Shown piece after piece: positions 35,013-44,301 of a stretch of 64,000 bases of DNA. Where the stretch lies: positions 27,453 through 91,452 of the forward strand of contig NTJZ01000013.1 in assembly GCA_002457215.1 (NCBI GenBank), given 5' to 3'. The DNA comes from OM182 bacterium MED-G28 (GTDB lineage Bacteria > Pseudomonadota > Gammaproteobacteria > Pseudomonadales > Pseudohongiellaceae). Each line of letters begins with the position of its first letter. Positions within the stretch are counted from its first letter, which is position 1. The translations under genes were made by a program, and so were the position numbers. A model generated the notes under the pieces. It was given only the letters and a program-made list of their open reading frames with translations. It was not told the origin of the DNA and made no database searches.

Positions 35013-36275
35013 ATGAATAAACAAACTCGTAGAACGTTTATTAAAGCAGCTGCTCTTAGTGCAGCTGCTGCCGCAACAAGTAAAGCAGCAATAGCACAGA
35101 ACCAGTTTACCCTCTCCGGGGTACCTCACCCCTATCCAGATGAGTGGCTACCGGATGGAGTACGTTCACGTTTTGTAGATAACGTAAATGGATTACGCGT
35201 TCATGTGCTTGAAGCTGGGTTCGAAACAAGTAATCGCCCTGCCTTACTTTTATTACATGGTTTTCCAGAATTGGCTTACAGTTGGCGCAATGTAATGAAA
35301 CCATTGGCGGATGCTGGCTATCATGTGATTGTGCCAGATCTAAGAGGTTATGGCAGAACTACTGGCTGGAACAGTGATTATGATGCCGACTTAACCCCCT
35401 TTAGAATGCTGAACAAAGTGAGAGACGCCCTAGGCTTGGTCTATGCGTTTGGTTATGACGCTGTTGCTGCCGTGATCGGTCACGACTTTGGGTCACCGCT
35501 AGCTGCGTGGTGCGCAGTGACTAGACCCGATGTTTTTAAATCAGTCGTTATGATGAGTGCGCCTTTCGGTGGCACGCCTTCAATTCCTGCTGGATTTGCC
35601 AATGAACCAGCACAAGCTACTCCTGCGCAAAGCCCAAGTATCTATGATGATCTTGCAGCACTGCCAAGACCACGAAAGCATTATCAACGCTATTACCAGA
35701 CCCGCGGCGCCAATGAAAACATGTGGCACGCGAAACAAGGACTCAGCAATTTTATTCGCGCCTACTATCATCACAAGAGCGCTGACTGGGAAGGAAACAA
35801 ACCTTTCAGACTGGCAGGACGTCTAGCTGAAGAATGGGCAAAAATGCCAACTTATTACATTATGGATCTGAACCTGAGCATGGCAGAGACAGTAGCTGTG
35901 CACATGCCCAGTGAACGCGAAGTAAGATCAAATAGCTGGTTACCAGAAAACGCGCTAGCTGTTTATGCAGAAGAATATGGAAGAACAGGTTTTCAAGGTG
36001 GTTTAAATTCCTACCGCATGGGGGCCAGCGGTATCGGCAATGCTGAATCTCAGTTATACGCCGGAAAAACGATAGATCAACCGTCCATGTTTATTAGCGG
36101 TTCTAGTGATTGGGGAACTTATCAGGGCCCTGGCTCGTTCGAACGTATGCAGCAATCTGCGTGCACCGACATGCGGGCCGTGCATTTAGTAGATGGTGCG
36201 GGTCATTGGGTGCAACAAGAACAAGCTGAGGAAACAAGTCGTCTGTTACTTGAATTTCTAGCAGGGCTTACCTAA
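35013..36275 (+). CDS. Tat-exported epoxide hydrolase-like alpha/beta hydrolase
   Basis: 420 aa. Twin-arginine-type signal TRRTFIK (5-11) and Ala-rich run ending AIAQN. Alpha/beta-hydrolase with HGFPE (82-86), nucleophile motif GHDFG (Asp158), characteristic of epoxide hydrolases and haloalkane/haloacetate dehalogenases, and the catalytic His in GAGHWVQQE near residue 395. Hydrolyses an epoxide or C-halogen bond in the periplasm; the substrate cannot be read. Preceded by 124 bp, so probably its own unit. Confidence 0.85.
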   Translation: MNKQTRRTFIKAAALSAAAAATSKAAIAQNQFTLSGVPHPYPDEWLPDGVRSRFVDNVNGLRVHVLEAGFETSNRPALLLLHGFPELAYSWRNVMKPLADAGYHVIVPDLRGYGRTTGWNSDYDADLTPFRMLNKVRDALGLVYAFGYDAVAAVIGHDFGSPLAAWCAVTRPDVFKSVVMMSAPFGGTPSIPAGFANEPAQATPAQSPSIYDDLAALPRPRKHYQRYYQTRGANENMWHAKQGLSNFIRAYYHHKSADWEGNKPFRLAGRLAEEWAKMPTYYIMDLNLSMAETVAVHMPSEREVRSNSWLPENALAVYAEEYGRTGFQGGLNSYRMGASGIGNAESQLYAGKTIDQPSMFISGSSDWGTYQGPGSFERMQQSACTDMRAVHLVDGAGHWVQQEQAEETSRLLLEFLAGLT

Positions 36276-36450
36276 TTGGAAAGAATATAATTGACGAATC
36301 TTTGGGATGCTATTTAACTATCATTCAACGAAAGAGGTGATAGGTTAATATTAGTGATTGAAATTCAGTGCTTCTAGGAAGCATTAACGGACAAAGAACA
36401 ACTGAAGATCAGATATAGAGTACGTGTAGGAAGATTAAAAAGCCTAGCAA

Positions 36451-37671
36451 TTATTGGCCTGGGCTTAAATGCTCGAGCGTTAACCTATCTTCATAACCGG
36501 ACGGAACCAACCCAAGACTGGATTGCCGATCCATGCTCTTTAAATGAATATCAAACCAGGCAGTGACAAAATGATCCATGATGTTATTCATTTCGACATT
36601 ATCCCAGTTCGCATCACGATAATGACCGGCCGCTTCTACGTTCTCTGAATTATCTAATTCATTGGGAACAGGCATTGGTGCTCCAGCATTATGACCAGCA
36701 CCCAATAAGGTCAAAAGGTATCGATCGCTATTTGTAGCGCCATTGAAAATAGCATGAGCTCCATTTTCATAACCAGCAACGCTGTCTTGATCCCCTGCCA
36801 AATAGAAAGTGGGCAAAACTATTCCTGCCAAGTCTTCCGACTGCCAAAAGCCTGCGTTCATTCCCCAAGGGCCAATCGCGAAGCCAGCTTTAATACGTAA
36901 ATCCAAATTGTTTCGATATTCAGGATTCGATGTTGCGTGTTCTTCTAATAAACGGTTTGGGGGCGCCAAGAATCCATCTATGCTTTCTTCACTGTATCCA
37001 GCACCAAGATTATTTAGCAAACCGTAACCACCCATTGAATATCCTATGAGTCCAGTTCTCTCAGCATCAATCATCCCCCTAAGTACTTGATCTTCCTCTG
37101 CCGAAATAGAAGCAAGTGTGTTTAACACGAAGCGTTGGTCTAGAGGGCGATTGTATAAAGTTGACGCAAACGATTGTTGGTTATCATAGGTGCTTTCCAG
37201 ATGATCGATTGACACTACAACATAACCTTTGCTCGCCAGGTTTTCACCTGTATGACTCATGAGAAAACGATTTCCCGGATAACCATGAGAAATTATCAGC
37301 AGTGGATATGGCCCACCTTGATATTGAGGTCGTGCGTTGCGAACTGCTCGACCATGAAGAGTGGCTGTAATTTCAGGATTGCGTGTTATAGCCTGGTATT
37401 GAGTACCCGGCTCTTGTCCTTGTAAATCCGCTGGATACCAAATTTCAAGAGTTAGCTTTCTATCATAGTAAGCAGTGTCGCCGCCACGGGAAGTATTCAA
37501 AATATCAACGCGATCACCCGCAACTGCTTCAATAGTCTGAACACCAACGTTATAACTACCAAAGGCTGCTAAATCAGGAGCGAACGGACCGATCGTATCT
37601 ATACGGTTTTGCTGAGCACTCACATTACAAACAATACAACTAAGTGCCAAAGACAAAAAGGTTTTAGTCAT
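36451..37671 (-). CDS. Secreted alpha/beta hydrolase (PAF-acetylhydrolase/dienelactone type)
   Basis: 406 aa. Signal peptide ending near VSAQ (residue 19). Oxyanion region ISHGYPGNRFLMS, nucleophile in GLIGYSMGGYG near 215, a probable acid in LAGDQDSVAGYENG and His in LLGAGHNAG near 325. Resembles bacterial platelet-activating-factor acetylhydrolase-like and dienelactone-hydrolase-like esterases. RBS AGAGGTC. It is the last gene after the RND pump (87-bp gap) and may share its transcript. Confidence 0.82.
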   Translation of the reverse strand: MTKTFLSLALSCIVCNVSAQQNRIDTIGPFAPDLAAFGSYNVGVQTIEAVAGDRVDILNTSRGGDTAYYDRKLTLEIWYPADLQGQEPGTQYQAITRNPEITATLHGRAVRNARPQYQGGPYPLLIISHGYPGNRFLMSHTGENLASKGYVVVSIDHLESTYDNQQSFASTLYNRPLDQRFVLNTLASISAEEDQVLRGMIDAERTGLIGYSMGGYGLLNNLGAGYSEESIDGFLAPPNRLLEEHATSNPEYRNNLDLRIKAGFAIGPWGMNAGFWQSEDLAGIVLPTFYLAGDQDSVAGYENGAHAIFNGATNSDRYLLTLLGAGHNAGAPMPVPNELDNSENVEAAGHYRDANWDNVEMNNIMDHFVTAWFDIHLKSMDRQSSLGLVPSGYEDRLTLEHLSPGQ

Positions 37672-37758
37672 AGAAGCGACCTCTGAGAGTTAAACCCGAT
37701 CAAGAGTATTGCAATTAAGTTAATGTTAGCTATATAACCAAAGTGCTAAAAAAGGGGC

Positions 37759-40700
37759 TTAACCTTCGTATGCCAGTTCTGCTTTTTCTAACTCTTTGTC
37801 ACCTAAAAAGTCATGCAAAATCAAATATAAACTTGGGACTAAAAAGAGGGTGATTGCTGTTGCAAACAACACCCCATATGCGAGTGAAATTGCCATAGGG
37901 ATTATGAAAAAAGTAGCTGGATTAGCCGTGGCCATTAAGGGGACTAGCCCTATAAATGTAGTTATTGAAGTCAAAATGATTGGTCTAAAACGCACGGCCC
38001 CAGCACTGGAAACCGCTTCCATTATATCCAGCCCCTCCGCACGTAACCGATTTATCGTTATCACTAAAACCAGACTAGCATTAACAACTACCCCACTAAG
38101 TGCAATGATACCCAAAATTGAGAAAAAGACTAACGGAACGTCCATTATAAAGTGACCGAAGATCGCACCTATCGCTCCAAATGGGATGACGCTCATAATC
38201 ACCAATGGCTGCGAATAAGATTTCAACGGAACAGCCAATAGAGCAAACATTATTAGCAACGCTATCGGATAGTTTGTTAATAACCCCGAAAGGGATTCCA
38301 TTTCTCTTTCACCCTCGCCCCCAATTGCTATTGTTACATCAAGCTCTCTATCCCATAGTTGCGCGTATTTCGAAAATATTTCCCTGCGAATCTGGGCGGG
38401 CTCTACTACAGTCCGATCGACATCACCTCTAACCGATATAATTCTACGCCCATTTTGCCTATTTATACTTGAATAAGTGTTCCCGAGCGAATAATCAGCG
38501 ATACTTAGAAAAGGTACCTCCGCTCCACTAGGGGTCCTGATAAGTAACTCTTCTAAATTTCCTAGCGATTGCCTTTCAGGCTCCGGATAACGAACCATGA
38601 CTCGAATGTCGTCACTGCCTCTCTGAATTCGTTGAGCCTCAGCACCATAAAACGCTTGGCGAACTTGAGTAGCAACGTCGTTAAGAGTCAGGCCTAACGT
38701 TTTGCCACGCTCTAGAATTTGAATTTGTACTTCCTGCTTTCCAGCCCGGAAGCTATCGGAAACATCAAAAACACCAGGATATAACATTAGTTCTTCGCGC
38801 AATTGCGTGGCTGCAACCTTTAAATTCTCTTCGTCACGACCCTCTAAGCGAAAGTTGATAGCATCTCCCGCAGAGAAAGCATCCGATACGAAAGTTAATT
38901 CTAATGCATCTGGTATTGTTCCAACTTTTTCGCGCCAGCGATCTCGGATATCTGCAGCACTCATGCCTCCTCTGTCAAAGTAGGGAACCAGATACAGCAT
39001 TACTTCAGCTATCTCACTTCTGCCAGCAGAGCGCTGTCCACCCCCAGGGCCTCCTTTCGGCGCAGTTCCTCCGATAATCGTCAAAACATTGTCTACTGCC
39101 TTGTCCGAGGATATCGACGAATCGCCGGCAGCTTTCATTTCTGCCAATTCGGCATCCAGCTCGGCGACAAGTTCAAGAGCCTTCTCCTCTATCAGGTTAA
39201 CAGCTTCCTCTGTTAGTGAAGCAGGAACCCCAGCAGGCATCGTAACTGTGCTCCAAACACGATCACCCTCTATTGAAGGCATAAACTGAAAGATCACCCT
39301 CCCGCTAAATAAAAGAGCAATCACGACTAACACCACACCAGTTGCTGTCGCCCAAGCCGCATACCTGTACCGTAAGACTGTCTTTAAGACCCGTTTGTAA
39401 CCGTGCTCAGCGAAGCTTTCAAGCCAAGTAGCTATATTGCCCTGAAAATTCTGCCATGCCGTGACAATCTTTGAACCCTCTAGAAAATATCCTTGCGTTT
39501 TTCGGTGAGCGATGTGCCCTGGTAAAATTAACTGTGATTCAATAAGGCTGGCTATCAAACAAAAGACAACAGTACCCCCTATTAGTTGAGAGAAAGCCGA
39601 AAACTGAGTGTTATCAAGCAACAATGGCAAGAACGCAGCAATAGTAGTCAGCACGCCAAATATTACAGGAACAGACACTTCAACGGTGCCCTCTATCGCT
39701 GCCTCATCTTTACTGAGGCCTTTTTGCTCATGCGCATGAACTCTCTCACCAACAACGATAGCATCGTCTACCACAATTCCGAGAACCAGAATAAATCCCA
39801 TCACTGTTAGCGAACTGATAGTTAAACCCATTGGTGGAAAGGCAATCAATGCTCCACAAATTGCGATAGGAATCCCAGCAGCCACCCAGATGGCTATCTT
39901 AAAACGTAAAAATAGAGCCAAAATTATTAGTACTAACAAAAGCCCCGTGTACGCGTTCTTTGCGACCGTCGCTATTCTTGTCTGTGTACTTACCGAATCA
40001 TCAGAAACAACATTCAGAGACATACCCTCAGGCAAATCAAAATTCGCAGAAGCCATGAACTCTTTTACTTGGTTGGCGGACGTAACTATGTCCTCGTCTC
40101 CAATCCGCATCACGTCAATAATCGCTGAGTTGACCCCATCTAGCCGAGCGTCTAAGTACCCTTCTTCAAAACCATCTTTAATAGTAGCTATGTCTGAAAG
40201 GCGCAGCTGGGTCCCGTCTGGATAAGAAGCAACCACAACCTCAGCATACTCAGAGCCCTGGTACACCTGACCCTTTGTACGAATCAATATCTCGCCTGAC
40301 GTCGTGCGGATAGTACCTCCAGGAAGATCCAAAGAAGCTTGAGAGATAGCCTGAGAGATTTGATTCAAAGTTAATCCATACTGTCTTAGCGTAAACTCTG
40401 AAACTTCGATAGAAATTTCCAAAGGCCTTATAAATTCAACATTAACTTGAGAAACTTCCGGGAGATCCAATAAGTCGTCTCTAATTTCCTCTGCGACGGC
40501 CTTGAGGTTTAGATCGTTGGTTTCCGACGACAGCGCGATTGTCATCACAGTTCCGATACTACTAAAAGCCCGAATTATTGGCTTTTCAGTCTCAACGGGA
40601 AATGTTGTTATAGCATCCACCTTTCCTTTGACATCATTCAGGAGACGATTTAGATCTGCGCCTTGTGCCAACTGGATCGTAGAGTCGCAACCGCCCTCTC

Positions 40701-40956
40701 TCGCGGTAGTCGTCAACGTATCAATATTTTCGGTGCCTTCCAGCGCCTCCTCTATCCTAAGACAGACTCCAGTCTCAGATTCTTCTGGTGTCGCTCCCAG
40801 GTAAGGGACACTGAGTTGGATAACACCAACTTCAATGTCAGGGAACTCCTCTTGGTTAAGACTAAAATAAGCAACAACACCTCCAACCAGAAAAATCCAC
40901 ATGAGTAGATTACTAGCAACGGGATTTTTCACAAACCAAGCTATTGGTGTTCTCAA
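37759..40956 (-). CDS. RND efflux pump, inner-membrane subunit
   Basis: 1065-aa AcrB-like transporter, the usual length. It starts TPIAWFVKNPVASNLLMWIF, has two large periplasmic loops (TM1-2 and TM7-8) and 12 membrane segments. The proton-relay region GIVVDDAIVVGERV in TM4 holds the paired Asp near 396-397. Exports small molecules, powered by protons, together with the adaptor encoded just upstream. No TolC-like gene is near, so an unlinked outer-membrane channel is needed. TTG start with GAGAGG 7 nt upstream. The branch lies near pumps of uncertain substrate. Confidence 0.93.
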   Translation of the reverse strand: MRTPIAWFVKNPVASNLLMWIFLVGGVVAYFSLNQEEFPDIEVGVIQLSVPYLGATPEESETGVCLRIEEALEGTENIDTLTTTAREGGCDSTIQLAQGADLNRLLNDVKGKVDAITTFPVETEKPIIRAFSSIGTVMTIALSSETNDLNLKAVAEEIRDDLLDLPEVSQVNVEFIRPLEISIEVSEFTLRQYGLTLNQISQAISQASLDLPGGTIRTTSGEILIRTKGQVYQGSEYAEVVVASYPDGTQLRLSDIATIKDGFEEGYLDARLDGVNSAIIDVMRIGDEDIVTSANQVKEFMASANFDLPEGMSLNVVSDDSVSTQTRIATVAKNAYTGLLLVLIILALFLRFKIAIWVAAGIPIAICGALIAFPPMGLTISSLTVMGFILVLGIVVDDAIVVGERVHAHEQKGLSKDEAAIEGTVEVSVPVIFGVLTTIAAFLPLLLDNTQFSAFSQLIGGTVVFCLIASLIESQLILPGHIAHRKTQGYFLEGSKIVTAWQNFQGNIATWLESFAEHGYKRVLKTVLRYRYAAWATATGVVLVVIALLFSGRVIFQFMPSIEGDRVWSTVTMPAGVPASLTEEAVNLIEEKALELVAELDAELAEMKAAGDSSISSDKAVDNVLTIIGGTAPKGGPGGGQRSAGRSEIAEVMLYLVPYFDRGGMSAADIRDRWREKVGTIPDALELTFVSDAFSAGDAINFRLEGRDEENLKVAATQLREELMLYPGVFDVSDSFRAGKQEVQIQILERGKTLGLTLNDVATQVRQAFYGAEAQRIQRGSDDIRVMVRYPEPERQSLGNLEELLIRTPSGAEVPFLSIADYSLGNTYSSINRQNGRRIISVRGDVDRTVVEPAQIRREIFSKYAQLWDRELDVTIAIGGEGEREMESLSGLLTNYPIALLIMFALLAVPLKSYSQPLVIMSVIPFGAIGAIFGHFIMDVPLVFFSILGIIALSGVVVNASLVLVITINRLRAEGLDIMEAVSSAGAVRFRPIILTSITTFIGLVPLMATANPATFFIIPMAISLAYGVLFATAITLFLVPSLYLILHDFLGDKELEKAELAYEG

Positions 40957-40986
40957 AATTAACCTCTCAATTAAGTCTTAATTCTA

Positions 40987-42159
40987 CTAAATAAGTTCAA
41001 GAACCGGCTGAACAGCCATACCATCAACTACAGCCTGAATTGGCGATATGCAAATTTTTTCACCAGGTAAAATTCCACCACTAATCAGAACGTTCTCTTC
41101 TTCAAGCCTAAAAATATCGACCTCACGGAAATACATCTTATTTTCAGCGTCTACTACAAGTACCTGATTGTTATTTCTAATCACAGAGCGAGGAAGAGAG
41201 ATAAGATTATCGACAGTCTTACCTGTAATATCGGCATGCACATAAAGTCCAATGGGAAGCGGGATAGCTTTAACTACTTCATCTGAAGCCGAGCCAATAG
41301 TAGCTGACGGCTGAGGAACCCTTATGATTGTTTGCACTGTATTACTGTTGGGGTCGATAGATGCCTCTATTCTTACCAATGTGCCTTCCCAGTGATACTC
41401 AGCACCTCCATACATGCCAGTCAATGTAACATTTGGTGCCTGTTCGGGAAGCAATTCCCCCTGTAAACCTAAGGGGATATCCAGGTATCCTAGCTGGCGG
41501 ATCGCAAGAGGAACGCGCACCTCGACTTCATTCGCTCCGTACAATACAGCGATGCTTTGAGCTCGGTTTACATATTGGCCAAGCTCTACTTCTCTAGTCT
41601 CTATAATTGCGTTGAAAGGAGCTTTAATTTCTGTTCTCTGTAAATCGAGCTGTGCTTGCCTATGGTTTGCTTCCGCATCAGCCAAACGAGCTATTGAAAC
41701 TTCAGCTAGCCTTTGGGCGTCTTGCAATTGCGATTGACTCGCTAATCGCTGTTCAGCCAGCTCCTTCATGCGATCATATTCTCTGGAGGCATGACCAGAC
41801 TCAGCATTCGCCTGCTGAACCGAAGCTTCGCTCCTCGCTAACATAGTTTCATAATCGCTGGCGTCTAATCTGAGTAAAGTCTCACCTTCGGTGACATACC
41901 CCCCGGCTTCCATTGCAGAGGAGATCCATGCAACCGGGCCAGCAACAGCTGCCGAGAGGTTGGCCGTTTGTGCAGCTTGCACTTTCCCTTGAGAACCAAC
42001 TACCAAGCCTACTGACCGCTGCTCAACTTCCGTGACGCGCACTGAGACTGGAATTATTTCTAGTGCTACCTCGTCTAGGGAAAGAGGCGTGCGAATCAAG
42101 GCATAAGAAAAAGCGATACAACTACCCAGAATTATTATAGGTACTAACACCCGCTTCAT
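40987..42159 (-). CDS. RND periplasmic adaptor (HlyD/AcrA type)
   Basis: 390 aa. N-terminal membrane anchor (about 5-24). Barrel-sandwich start VQAAQTANLSAAVAGPV, alpha-helical hairpin (about 105-175: repeated QLQDAQRLAEVS-type coiled coil), then lipoyl return ELGQYVNRAQSIAV, beta-barrel and membrane-proximal domain to the end. Links the RND pump to an outer-membrane channel. The ATG overlaps the stop of the 31-codon ORF upstream (ATGA) and has AGGAGA 7 nt before it. Confidence 0.92.
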   Translation of the reverse strand: MKRVLVPIIILGSCIAFSYALIRTPLSLDEVALEIIPVSVRVTEVEQRSVGLVVGSQGKVQAAQTANLSAAVAGPVAWISSAMEAGGYVTEGETLLRLDASDYETMLARSEASVQQANAESGHASREYDRMKELAEQRLASQSQLQDAQRLAEVSIARLADAEANHRQAQLDLQRTEIKAPFNAIIETREVELGQYVNRAQSIAVLYGANEVEVRVPLAIRQLGYLDIPLGLQGELLPEQAPNVTLTGMYGGAEYHWEGTLVRIEASIDPNSNTVQTIIRVPQPSATIGSASDEVVKAIPLPIGLYVHADITGKTVDNLISLPRSVIRNNNQVLVVDAENKMYFREVDIFRLEEENVLISGGILPGEKICISPIQAVVDGMAVQPVLELI

Positions 42160-42251
42160 TTAATCTCTCCTAATCGTATTGATCCTGCTACCAAATTAAG
42201 CAAAGGAATATTTTCATTGCGCCTGCATCTATACATATGAGGAAACATCAT
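42156..42251 (-). CDS. 31-codon small ORF coupled to regulator and adaptor genes
   Basis: Starts ATGATG; its first ATG overlaps the regulator stop (ATGA). AGGAGG stands 4 nt upstream. It runs MMFPHMYRCRRNE... to RLGEIK and ends in a TGA that overlaps the adaptor ATG (ATGA again). It thus fills the gap exactly. No membrane segment or known domain; basic centre RCRR. It may be a leader or coupling peptide, or a chance frame. A 7-bp hairpin (GAGGAAA/TTTCCTC, 42239-42259) covers its ribosome site. Confidence 0.5.
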   Translation of the reverse strand: MMFPHMYRCRRNENIPLLNLVAGSIRLGEIK

Positions 42252-42970
42252 ATTTCCTCCTCTCGGTAAGAACCGCGCTGGTTGTCAAAAAATTCAGCAA
42301 CCGAATGTCTGAGCTCATCAAAATATTGCTGTACAGCCAGCTGAGCCAAATCGCCTTTGCCTTCGGTAACCGAAGTCTTTAGTGTTGATAAAACTTCGTT
42401 GACGACTTTTTTTCGTAATTCAGGCTGGATCCCAAGTTTTACCATTTGATCGACGAATTGCGCCCGCAAATCGTTGCCTATTAAATGAATTACCAGGTTG
42501 TCAGCGATTTCTGCTAACACTCTAAGAAATTCACGCCACTGTGGCTGCATAGCTTCATAATCTTTTGATTGCCTGTTAAGAGATACGACCATTTGGCGCA
42601 AACGGTTCATCTCTTCGTTATTTGCATAGTTAATCGCTTCTCTAGCTGTCAAAGCTGAGAGCGCAGCAAATGTCTGTAAAAACTGATCTATCAAGACTGG
42701 GTCCGGGGACTCATCTAATGTCATTAGCGGCCCCAAAACTGAAATGCTAGCAGATTGGATAGGCCTCACACGCGCCCCTCCAGGCTGAATTTTAATTAAG
42801 CCTGATTGCTCTAGCTGGGATAGCGCTTCTCTTACTGCTCCGCGACTAGCATCAAATCCCGCGGCAAGGTCGCGCTCAGAAGGCAGTCTGTCACCACAAA
42901 CGTAGCGCTGTCGCAGGATATCTGTCCGCATTTTGTGAGCAATCTCATGAGTGATTGTATTTTGCGTCAT
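42248..42970 (-). CDS. GntR-family transcriptional regulator (FadR subfamily)
   Basis: 240 aa counted from the ATG at 42970 (a longer in-frame start at 43003 would read through the operators). N-terminal winged helix-turn-helix about 8-72 (LPSERDLAAGFDASRGAVREALSQLEQSGLIKI), the FadR/GntR signature. The C-terminal helical ligand domain (about 90-230) lacks an obvious run of metal His. Probably represses its own gene and the following small ORF, adaptor and pump genes. Two operator-like dyads lie at its promoter. Ligand unknown. Confidence 0.9.
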   Translation of the reverse strand: MTQNTITHEIAHKMRTDILRQRYVCGDRLPSERDLAAGFDASRGAVREALSQLEQSGLIKIQPGGARVRPIQSASISVLGPLMTLDESPDPVLIDQFLQTFAALSALTAREAINYANNEEMNRLRQMVVSLNRQSKDYEAMQPQWREFLRVLAEIADNLVIHLIGNDLRAQFVDQMVKLGIQPELRKKVVNEVLSTLKTSVTEGKGDLAQLAVQQYFDELRHSVAEFFDNQRGSYREEEI

Positions 42971-42990
42971 AGGGACAATTTTCGAATGAG

Positions 42991-43018
42991 TTGGTCTGAC
43001 CAATTTGGTCGGACCGAA
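42991..43018 (-). promoter_or_regulatory. Tandem FadR-type operator pair
   Basis: Site 1 TTGGTC-T-GACCAA (42991-43003) is a perfect dyad; site 2 TTGGTC-G-GACCGA (43005-43017) has one mismatch. Centres are 14 bp apart. TGGTCnGACCA agrees with operators known for FadR-subfamily GntR proteins. The pair covers the expected transcription start of the regulator gene. Confidence 0.7.
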
Positions 43019-43044
43019 TATAGTCCCGAATCATTGAGAGTCAA
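43017..43044 (-). promoter_or_regulatory. Sigma70-like promoter of the regulator-pump operon
   Basis: On the minus strand TTGACT (43044-43039), 16-nt spacer, TATATT (43022-43017). The -10 abuts operator site 2, so a bound regulator would block RNA polymerase. Confidence 0.65.
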
Positions 43045-43087
43045 GCTTGTAGGCGATAGAAATAGGTGTTTTATAGATAAGCCGAAG

Positions 43088-43618
43088 CTAAAAGTCGCCG
43101 AACAACTCCAGACCCAGCCGTTGCTCATAACGAGAGTCTTCAATATCAGATTCCGACAAAGTACCAAGAAGTAAAGCCTCAACATCTTTGCTAATTAGTT
43201 GAATTGCCTGAAATTGCTGCTCTGGCTCAAGCGCAATTTGCAGGATTGAGCCCCAGATGCCCAGCATTCGACTATCAATTACGCGCAAATCATTTTCTTT
43301 AGCCCACTCGGCAGCGATCTGGCCACCTAAATCTGTGAGTTGGGCTTCTAGTCCAGGTTTGCGTTCTTCAGAAGCGGCTCTCGTAACAACTGACTGCAGC
43401 TCAGTCCATCCGGTTGGTGCAACCAACGTACCCCCGTAAAAACTGAGTATCCATTGCAAATACTCTTGTTGAGATTGTACAGCAATGTTTCCTGGATCTG
43501 ATGCATGCATCGATATGAAGAAGCTTTTCTGGGGTAGTTCAGTGGGCCATTCTGTCAAATCCGCAGTACGACAGGCAAAAAGCATTAAAGAGCTCAAACA
43601 AATCAGTCCAAATTTCAC
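43088..43618 (-). CDS. Lipoprotein of unknown function
   Basis: 176 aa with a lipoprotein signal and lipobox LFAC (Cys16). I do not recognise the family. The body is mixed alpha/beta with a WILSFYGGTL block near 56-65 and an acidic C-terminus (LSESDIEDSRYEQRLGLELFGDF region); no membrane segment follows the signal. GTG start with GAGG upstream. It lies 30 bp after the phosphatase-like lipoprotein gene and upstream of the regulator promoter, so it belongs with the phosphatase-like gene. Confidence 0.7.
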   Translation of the reverse strand: MKFGLICLSSLMLFACRTADLTEWPTELPQKSFFISMHASDPGNIAVQSQQEYLQWILSFYGGTLVAPTGWTELQSVVTRAASEERKPGLEAQLTDLGGQIAAEWAKENDLRVIDSRMLGIWGSILQIALEPEQQFQAIQLISKDVEALLLGTLSESDIEDSRYEQRLGLELFGDF

Positions 43619-43648
43619 TAATATGCCTCGGTGGAGTCGCGGTTGAAT

Positions 43649-44182
43649 TTAGTTTCCGCTTAGACTCGCACGAACAACACTTTGCAATCTTTCAGATGTC
43701 ATTCCCCAGCGAGCGCCCTCAGTAATAGCACTATCGATGTTGTTGCTATCTGCGTATTCAGAAATAGAAATTAAGGCCCCTACTCTATTGCCGGTGGCAC
43801 AATGAACAACAACTCCATCACCTTCAAAATCCGCTAGCAACGATTGCAAGGATTGAGCGTTATCGGTGTTTAAGCCGCCATCTCCTACAGACACCGGAAT
43901 ATTGTGATAGGTCATCCCGAGAGATTCCACCATTGCCTGCTCATTAAATCCCGCATCTTCACCAAGGCCACGTAAATTAATTATGTGTTTTACGCCAGCA
44001 CTTGCCATAACTCGCAGTTGGTCCGCGGTTGGCTGACCGGTAGATAGGACTTCTGCTTCAGGCGCTCGAAAATTATTAATTTCTGCCCCATTTAAGACAC
44101 CCATATCCAACGAAGATGTCCCAGCACAAGCCGCCAGCACCAGGATTAGTGCTGCGGTGCCTGTCCGAAGAAAAGTTTTCAT
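43649..44182 (-). CDS. Dual-specificity-phosphatase-like lipoprotein
   Basis: 177 aa. Lipobox LAAC (Cys19). Protein-tyrosine/dual-specificity phosphatase fold of the type seen in beta-lactamase-hydrolase-like proteins: STGQPTADQLRVMASAGVKHIINLR early, and the catalytic loop HCATGNR with Cys128 and Arg133 (CX5R). An Asp-containing loop (SVGDGGL) may supply the general acid. Predicted to sit on a membrane facing the periplasm, unusual for this fold. Substrate unknown. The gene for the unknown lipoprotein follows after 30 bp. Confidence 0.82.
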   Translation of the reverse strand: MKTFLRTGTAALILVLAACAGTSSLDMGVLNGAEINNFRAPEAEVLSTGQPTADQLRVMASAGVKHIINLRGLGEDAGFNEQAMVESLGMTYHNIPVSVGDGGLNTDNAQSLQSLLADFEGDGVVVHCATGNRVGALISISEYADSNNIDSAITEGARWGMTSERLQSVVRASLSGN

Positions 44183-44301
44183 GTTGATCCCTACTTTTTG
44201 TAATTAGTGTTGCGCCTTAGCTTACGCTTATTAACAGGCGTGATTCCAGCAGTATTTTTAACTTCATTAGGCTGCAAACTTACAGTAAAAGTTCATTGCG
44301 C

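Noticed and set aside
36369..36383. TGCTTC-TAG-GAAGCA hairpin in the convergent gap
   Set aside because: Only 6 bp and no T-run on either side, so not called as a terminator.
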